Assembly (NCBI GenBank): GCA_038252945.1
Contig: JBBSHN010000001.1
Location: 72,068 to 136,067, forward strand
Direction: 5' to 3'
From: JAUJOE01 sp038252945
GTDB lineage: Bacteria > Actinomycetota > Actinomycetes > Propionibacteriales > Nocardioidaceae
Length of the DNA stretch: 64,000 bases
Positions 60,137 through 64,000 of this stretch are shown piece after piece. The notes beneath the pieces are model-generated. The model was not told where the DNA came from. It searched no databases and worked only from the letters and a program-made list of their open reading frames with translations. Each line of letters begins with the position of its first letter. Positions within the stretch are counted from its first letter, which is position 1. The position numbers and the translations under genes were made by a program.

Positions 60137-61695
60137 GGGGTGGTCGTCTCCGCAGGGGAGGAGTGGGTCGGTCCTGGCGTCGCGCCCGCGCACTCCTTGG
60201 CCGTCTCCGCGGCTGGGCCGTGGGTGGTGACGGTCGGTGCAGCGGTTGTGCCAGTTGTCGTTGGGGTACGTGGAGGAGTCGTCTTCTTGCCGACGGTTGG
60301 TCGACGGGTGGTGGTCTTGGCGACCGCCGGTCGCCGCCGTGGCGACTGCCGGCTGGAATGCGCCTGGCCGCTGGTTGCGGACCGGCTCGTGGCGTTCAGT
60401 GCTGATGTGGTGGGCGCCGTCGCAGTCGTGGGGGTCGTCGGAGGTCGAGGTGAAGGGCTCGTCGGGACGGAGGTCTGGGTGACGAGCTTTGCGCATGCGC
60501 GGGCGAAGGAGTTGAGGTTAACGAGGATGCGACGCGCTTGCTTGAGGCTGTCTGCTGGCATTCCTTCGAGGACCTGGCTGCGGCGAAAGCTCGGCAACTC
60601 GCTCAACCGCAGTGGTTCCGCCTGGAACACCGAGTGCAGTGTGACGGCGGGCAGGCTCGCTTGCACGCCGCGGTAGATCGCCACCTGCCGGCCGTATGCG
60701 GCGACGTAGTACTGCTGTTGCGACCAATGGTAGGCCACCAGGCCGCCGGCAACGGCGACCGCTGCGAGCACCAGTACGACGGCCAGGCGCCGCAGCGCTG
60801 CAAAGCGGCGAGGCGGCCGGGGTGCGTAGCGCATCTCCTCTGGGTCGAAGTCTGGGTCGGTGAGCAGCGACTTGCCCGCTGGCGTGGAATCTCGATGTGG
60901 CCAGCCACGCAACCGAGAGCGAGGAGTCAGAGAAGGCTCGGCCACTGCTCCCACGAGAATCGGCGCGGTCGACGCAGGATCGCCGTCGAATATCTCCGCC
61001 ACTACGACCGTGATGTTGTCGTTGCTGCCGGCACTCAGCGCCAGCTGGGTCAGCTCGCGGGGAGCGGAGTCAAACGTGACCTTGCGAAGGGTCCGCGCGA
61101 TCCGATCCGGCTCCACGAATCCGGTGAGGCCATCACTGCACAGCAGGAGCCGGTCGCCATGCTGAACGTCGTACAGCGCAAGATCTGGGTCGTGGTGGTG
61201 CTGACCGTCGAGCACCTTCAGCAGCAGTGACCGGTGTGAGTGGACTCTGGCCTCGGCTTCGGTGAGGCGACCTTCTTCCACGAGCGTCTGCACCCACGTG
61301 TGGTCCGCGGTAAGCGGCAGCAGATCACCATCTCGCCACAGATAGCCTCGGCTGTCACCGAGATGGGCGACGCCGATGCGCTCCCCGTCGAAGAGCGCAG
61401 CCGTGACTGTGGTGCCCATCCCGGCGACCGACGGATCATCCTCGATGAGCTCTGCCAATCGGTCGTTCGCCCGGTGAAGAGTGCCCGCAAGGGCCTCGAG
61501 GAGGTCGTCGGGCGGGGTTTCGTCGAGCCGCTGCAGCGTCTGTACTGCCACGGTCGACGCCACGTCGCCCGCCGCTGCTCCGCCCATTCCGTCGGCGACG
61601 ACGAGCAGATGAGGCCCGGCGTACGCGGAATCGTCGTTCCTCCTCCGAGTGCGACCAATGTCGGAGCACGCCCCGATTCGCCAGTACAGAGCCAT
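60133..61695 (-). CDS. pstP: PP2C-family Ser/Thr phosphatase PstP
   Basis: Counteracts PknB. 520 residues. The cytosolic PP2C domain (about 1-235) has RTRRRNDDSAYAG, VADGMGGAAAGDVAS (metal-binding Asp), LGDSRGYLWRDG, LLLCSDGLTGFV and SNDNITVVVA. One membrane helix (FAALRRLAVVLVLAAVAVAGGLVAYH, about 315-335) leads to an extracellular, mostly disordered Thr/Pro/Arg tail of 180 residues. Two nt after fhaB; overlaps rodA. Confidence 0.95.
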   Translation of the reverse strand: MALYWRIGACSDIGRTRRRNDDSAYAGPHLLVVADGMGGAAAGDVASTVAVQTLQRLDETPPDDLLEALAGTLHRANDRLAELIEDDPSVAGMGTTVTAALFDGERIGVAHLGDSRGYLWRDGDLLPLTADHTWVQTLVEEGRLTEAEARVHSHRSLLLKVLDGQHHHDPDLALYDVQHGDRLLLCSDGLTGFVEPDRIARTLRKVTFDSAPRELTQLALSAGSNDNITVVVAEIFDGDPASTAPILVGAVAEPSLTPRSRLRGWPHRDSTPAGKSLLTDPDFDPEEMRYAPRPPRRFAALRRLAVVLVLAAVAVAGGLVAYHWSQQQYYVAAYGRQVAIYRGVQASLPAVTLHSVFQAEPLRLSELPSFRRSQVLEGMPADSLKQARRILVNLNSFARACAKLVTQTSVPTSPSPRPPTTPTTATAPTTSALNATSRSATSGQAHSSRQSPRRRPAVAKTTTRRPTVGKKTTPPRTPTTTGTTAAPTVTTHGPAAETAKECAGATPGPTHSSPAETTTP

Positions 61696-61697
61696 GC

Positions 61698-62159
61698 CTA
61701 CTTCTTGAGCTCAGCGATCGTCTTGCCGAGCCGGACGTGCACTCCCGTGGCGACCCGGGTGGGGGTGGTCACGCGTTGGCTACCTATGTATGTCCCGTTG
61801 GTCGAACCGAGGTCCTCGACGTACCACTCGTCGCCGTGGGGCGCGAAGCGGGCGTGACGTGTGGAGACGTAGTCGTCGTCCAGCCGGATGCTGGAATCAC
61901 CGCCGCGACCTAGCACGACGGGGCTTCCGTCGAGCACCACGGAGTCACCGGCGTTGACGCCTTCGCTGATCACCAACTTGGTGGGTGCCCCACGACGAGG
62001 CCGCCGGGACCGCGCCGGCTTGACGCGCTGACCGACGGTCTCTGGGTCCACGCGCTCACCGAACATGTCGGACTTGATGACCGAGACCGATGAAAGAACG
62101 AACACCCATAACAGCGCGAGGAATCCAACCTTGAGCAGAGTGAGGGTGAGCTCGGACAC
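61698..62159 (-). CDS. fhaB: FHA-domain protein FhaB (FipA-like)
   Basis: 153 residues. N-terminal membrane helix (VGFLALLWVFVLSSVSVIKSDMFG), basic linker, then a C-terminal FHA domain (about 75-150) with VVLGRGGDSSIRLDDDYVSTRHARFAPHGDEWYVEDLGSTNGTYI: the phosphothreonine-binding GR, S-RHA and STNGT motifs are intact. Known partner of the PknB pathway. Four nt after fhaA. Confidence 0.95.
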   Translation of the reverse strand: MSELTLTLLKVGFLALLWVFVLSSVSVIKSDMFGERVDPETVGQRVKPARSRRPRRGAPTKLVISEGVNAGDSVVLDGSPVVLGRGGDSSIRLDDDYVSTRHARFAPHGDEWYVEDLGSTNGTYIGSQRVTTPTRVATGVHVRLGKTIAELKK

Positions 62160-62163
62160 TGCC

Positions 62164-62934
62164 TCACCCGTTCCACGGCGGCGGAGAGCTCACCGGCGGA
62201 GACGCGGGGGGGCCAGTCGGCACCGGGATGCGAACGACGACGTACGTGCTGCCGAGTTGCACTGTGTCGCCGTTGCGCAACACTGCCTGCTCCACGCGGT
62301 GCCCGTTGACGAGGGTGCCGTTGGTGGAGCCAAGGTCGGCGATGCTGACCTGAGGCCCCATGGGGTGCGGCTGCACCCACATTTCGGCGTGGCGCCGTGA
62401 CACGCCAGGGTCGTCGATTCGCAGTGTTGCTGCGCTGCCACGCCCGATGACGACGCCGGGCGGTTCGATGGAGTGTTGCTCCGCGTTGACCTCGAGCACG
62501 ACAGGAGGAGCCTGGGGACGGGACGACATGACAGGCTGTCGCGGTGCTGCCGGCTGACTCACCGCTGACGTGGCGCGGCTGCGCACCCGGAAGCGACCAG
62601 TGGTCAGGTCGCCCACCTGCTGGAAGTTCAGCCGCACCGGCCCGACGAAGGAGTAGTGCTCGTCGGCGGCGTGCTGGTGAAGGATGCCGGCCAGTTCTTG
62701 CGACAGAGTGTCGCCGATACCTGACAGCCGGTCGAAGTCCGTCGGGGATAGGTCGATGGCGAAGTCGTTTGGCGCCAGCCGGCGGTCGCGGCTGAGGATC
62801 TGAGCGGAGTTGTCGACTTCCTTGCGAAGCGCGGCTGCGATCTCTACGGGTTGAACGGCGCTGCGGAAGGTGCGGGCGAAGGCGCCGGTCACCATGTGTT
62901 CGAGGCGTTGTTCGAAGCGCTGAAGGGACCCCAT
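62164..62934 (-). CDS. fhaA: FHA-domain protein FhaA with DUF3662 N-domain
   Basis: 256 residues. N-terminal DUF3662 domain (about 1-115, FEQRLEHMVTGAFARTFRSAVQPVEIAAALRKEVDNSA), Pro-rich linker, and a C-terminal FHA domain with VVIGRGSAATLRIDDPGVSRRHAEMWVQPHPMGPQVSIADLGSTNGTLV. In mycobacteria FhaA binds the phosphorylated MviN pseudokinase; the separate pseudokinase gene at 26218 is the matching partner here. First gene of the operon fhaA-fhaB-pstP-rodA-pbpA-pknB. Confidence 0.95.
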   Translation of the reverse strand: MGSLQRFEQRLEHMVTGAFARTFRSAVQPVEIAAALRKEVDNSAQILSRDRRLAPNDFAIDLSPTDFDRLSGIGDTLSQELAGILHQHAADEHYSFVGPVRLNFQQVGDLTTGRFRVRSRATSAVSQPAAPRQPVMSSRPQAPPVVLEVNAEQHSIEPPGVVIGRGSAATLRIDDPGVSRRHAEMWVQPHPMGPQVSIADLGSTNGTLVNGHRVEQAVLRNGDTVQLGSTYVVVRIPVPTGPPASPPVSSPPPWNG

Positions 62935-63169
62935 GGCCGCCTCGCCTCGCTTCCTGCCGTGAACCTGGGCACCCCGAGCGCTGCCGGCGATTACGTCAAC
63001 GAAGCGCCTGCCTTAGCGCTTGATGGTAGCCCGAAACGCCGTCAACACCGCCGGTCTGCGGTGGTCGCCGGCCAGGTCGCGCAAAGCCTGCGTGTTAGCA
63101 TGGCTGGCCGCCGTGGCCAGGGAACCCGTGCTCCCTCGCTAAGAGCCAACCGGTACGTTGCGGCGTCAC

Positions 63170-63256
63170 GCGCGAGTGGCGGAATAGGCAGACGCGCACG
63201 GTTCAGGTCCGTGTGCCCGAGAGGGCGTGGGGGTTCAACTCCCCCCTCGCGCACCA
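63170..63256 (+). tRNA. tRNA-Leu (CAG)
   Basis: Class II cloverleaf: acceptor GCGCGAG with CTCGCGC, anticodon stem-loop around TTCAGGT with anticodon CAG, variable arm GTGCCCGAGAGGGCGT, T-loop GGTTCAACTCC. The CCA end is encoded (63254-63256), unlike the other tRNAs here. An integrase gene begins 104 nt downstream, so this is the likely attachment gene. The preceding spacer (62935-63169) shows nothing else I can name. Confidence 0.95.
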
Positions 63257-63260
63257 TCTA

Positions 63261-63286
63261 AGCCCCAGGTCTGACCTGGGGCTTTG
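63261..63286 (+). terminator. Intrinsic terminator after tRNA-Leu
   Basis: A perfect 10-bp stem, agccccaggt / acctggggct, with a 3-nt loop, followed by ttgt. The T tract is short, common in high-GC genomes. Confidence 0.75.
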
Positions 63287-63314
63287 TCCACCTCTGGGCG
63301 TAGCCTGTTGGCTC

Positions 63315-63335
63315 GTGGTAGCACGGTGGTAGCAC
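63315..63335 (+). repeat. 10-bp direct repeat upstream of integrase
   Basis: gtggtagcac occurs at 63315-63324 and 63326-63335, one base apart, between the terminator and the integrase. Short direct repeats near att sites often bind the integrase arm domain. Function inferred. Confidence 0.4.
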
Positions 63336-63359
63336 CAGCCCCTTTCGGGAGGTGTAGCT

Positions 63360-64000
63360 ATGGCTTGGATAGAGAAGCGCAGGCGCGGCGACGGAGGCGT
63401 CTCCGCGCGGGTGGTGTGGCGCCTGCAAGGCACCCGCAACGGGGCTTATCAGGCGGAGACGTTCAGCGCCGGAAGCGATGCGCAGAACCTCGCTCGCGCC
63501 GACGGCTTCAAGAAGATGGTCGACGCTGCTGGTCAGCGCTGGCCCGACGGGTGGATGAAGGGCGAGGGCTTCGTTCGGCCGGCCGGCAGCGACCCGCTGA
63601 CTGCGCCACCGAGGTTCGTGGACATCGGTGAGGAGTACGTGCGCCAGATCGTGGACCTCTCGCCCGGTCAACGAAAGCGGTATCTCGGGCATCTTCACGT
63701 GCTCGCTGGCACTCGGGTGCGCGGCTCGCTGATCTTCACCCGACCGGTCACCTCGATCCACGAGTCCGACATCAAGGACTGGCTTATCGACTGGGACCGG
63801 TCCCTGAAGACCAAGGCCAACTACCACGGCCTGATCCACGGGGTCTTCGCCTACGCCGTGAAGCGCGGCTATCTCGTCGCCAACCCGGCGATCGGTACGG
63901 CGCCCAAGCAGTCACGCGTCAAGCAGTCCCGACCAGAGTTGCGGTTCCTCACCGAGCGTGAGCTGGAGACCGCCGTGCGGCTCGCGGGAGCTCACGGCGA
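63360..64000 (+). CDS. Tyrosine-recombinase integrase, 3' end outside window
   Basis: Site-specific recombinase of a phage or integrative element; 213 complete codons are visible. ATG 63360 has GGGAGG seven nt upstream. Residues 1-55 look like an arm-binding Arg/Lys-rich start (MAWIEKRRRGDGGVSARVVW), then a core-binding SAM-like domain with FVDIGEEYVRQIV, VTSIHESDIKDWLIDWDR, KTKANYHGLIHGVFAYAVKRGYLVANP. The catalytic R-H-R-Y part is outside. LTERELETAVRLAGAHG begins the catalytic domain. The 5' neighbour tRNA-Leu is its probable target. Confidence 0.9.
   Translation, partial: MAWIEKRRRGDGGVSARVVWRLQGTRNGAYQAETFSAGSDAQNLARADGFKKMVDAAGQRWPDGWMKGEGFVRPAGSDPLTAPPRFVDIGEEYVRQIVDLSPGQRKRYLGHLHVLAGTRVRGSLIFTRPVTSIHESDIKDWLIDWDRSLKTKANYHGLIHGVFAYAVKRGYLVANPAIGTAPKQSRVKQSRPELRFLTERELETAVRLAGAHG

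Noticed and set aside
60140..60676. 178-residue Val/Gly-rich plus ORF
   Set aside because: Antisense to the low-complexity tail of PstP.

Overview
The window is the origin-of-replication neighbourhood of a high-GC actinomycete chromosome. Three things support this: dnaA, dnaN, gnd, recF, dciA, gyrB and gyrA follow in the actinobacterial order; the flanking gene set is one found only in Actinobacteria (crgA, fhaA/fhaB/pstP/rodA/pbpA/pknB, an anti-sigma/sigM/trxBA block, inositol-phosphate synthase, DUF3566, DUF5318, DUF6049 and DLW-39 proteins); and GTG starts and 4-nt ATGA/GTGA overlaps are common. I cannot name a genus. The gene order left of oriC (dnaB-rplI-rpsR-ssb-rpsF ... ponA ... ino1 ... 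pcnA ... murJ-sigM-trxBA-parBA-rnpA-rpmH) is, from memory, the Streptomyces-type order, not the rearranged mycobacterial one.

Layout. Positions 1-1747 (minus) hold a dnaB helicase cut by the window edge and interrupted by a 159-residue mini-intein. Positions 1748-5296 hold a MATE exporter and the rpsF-ssb-rpsR-rplI operon. Positions 5297-8644 are an ABC exporter (ATPase plus large FtsX/MacB permease). Positions 8929-13516 carry an endonuclease IV family protein, a FemX-like ligase with a partner alanine-racemase-like protein, and a GT87-type membrane glycosyltransferase. Positions 13525-18079 hold a class A PBP, a DUF5318 protein and the padR-ino1 pair. Positions 18076-22173 hold a VOC protein, a HemK-like methyltransferase, an MFS transporter and the tRNA CCA-adding enzyme. 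Positions 22207-30580 are a plus-strand envelope and redox block: DUF6049 protein, MurJ flippase, separate pseudokinase, SigM-type ECF sigma factor, its zinc anti-sigma factor, and trxB-trxA behind a SigR/SigH-type promoter. Positions 30581-36442 (minus) are a GNAT protein and the rpmH-rnpA-yidD-yidC-jag-rsmG-parA-parB operon.

The origin lies in 36443-36804 and 38221-38623, on either side of dnaA. Replication genes continue to gyrA and a DUF3566 membrane protein. A tRNA-Ile gene follows, and its 3' 44 bp are repeated exactly 2.25 kb downstream. The interval between the copies holds a DinB-like protein, an orphan HTH protein and a probable broken gene. It looks like the remnant of an integrative element inserted between tRNA-Ile and the DLW-39/tRNA-Ala pair.

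The right end (50794-62934) carries SURF1, DUF3817, a peptidyl-prolyl isomerase, a rhomboid protease, CrgA, a DUF881 protein and the minus-strand growth and division operon fhaA-fhaB-pstP-rodA-pbpA-pknB. Last come a tRNA-Leu(CAG), a terminator and the 5' part of a tyrosine-recombinase integrase cut by the window end, so a second integrated element starts here.

The genes form three linked modules: replication and segregation around oriC, peptidoglycan synthesis with Ser/Thr phospho-control, and thiol/oxidative control (sigM, trxBA, ino1 for inositol). I found no defence system, CRISPR array or clear new operon. The best leads are the class 3 mini-intein, DnaA-box-like clusters away from oriC, the unfused MurJ/pseudokinase pair and the two tRNA-associated elements.
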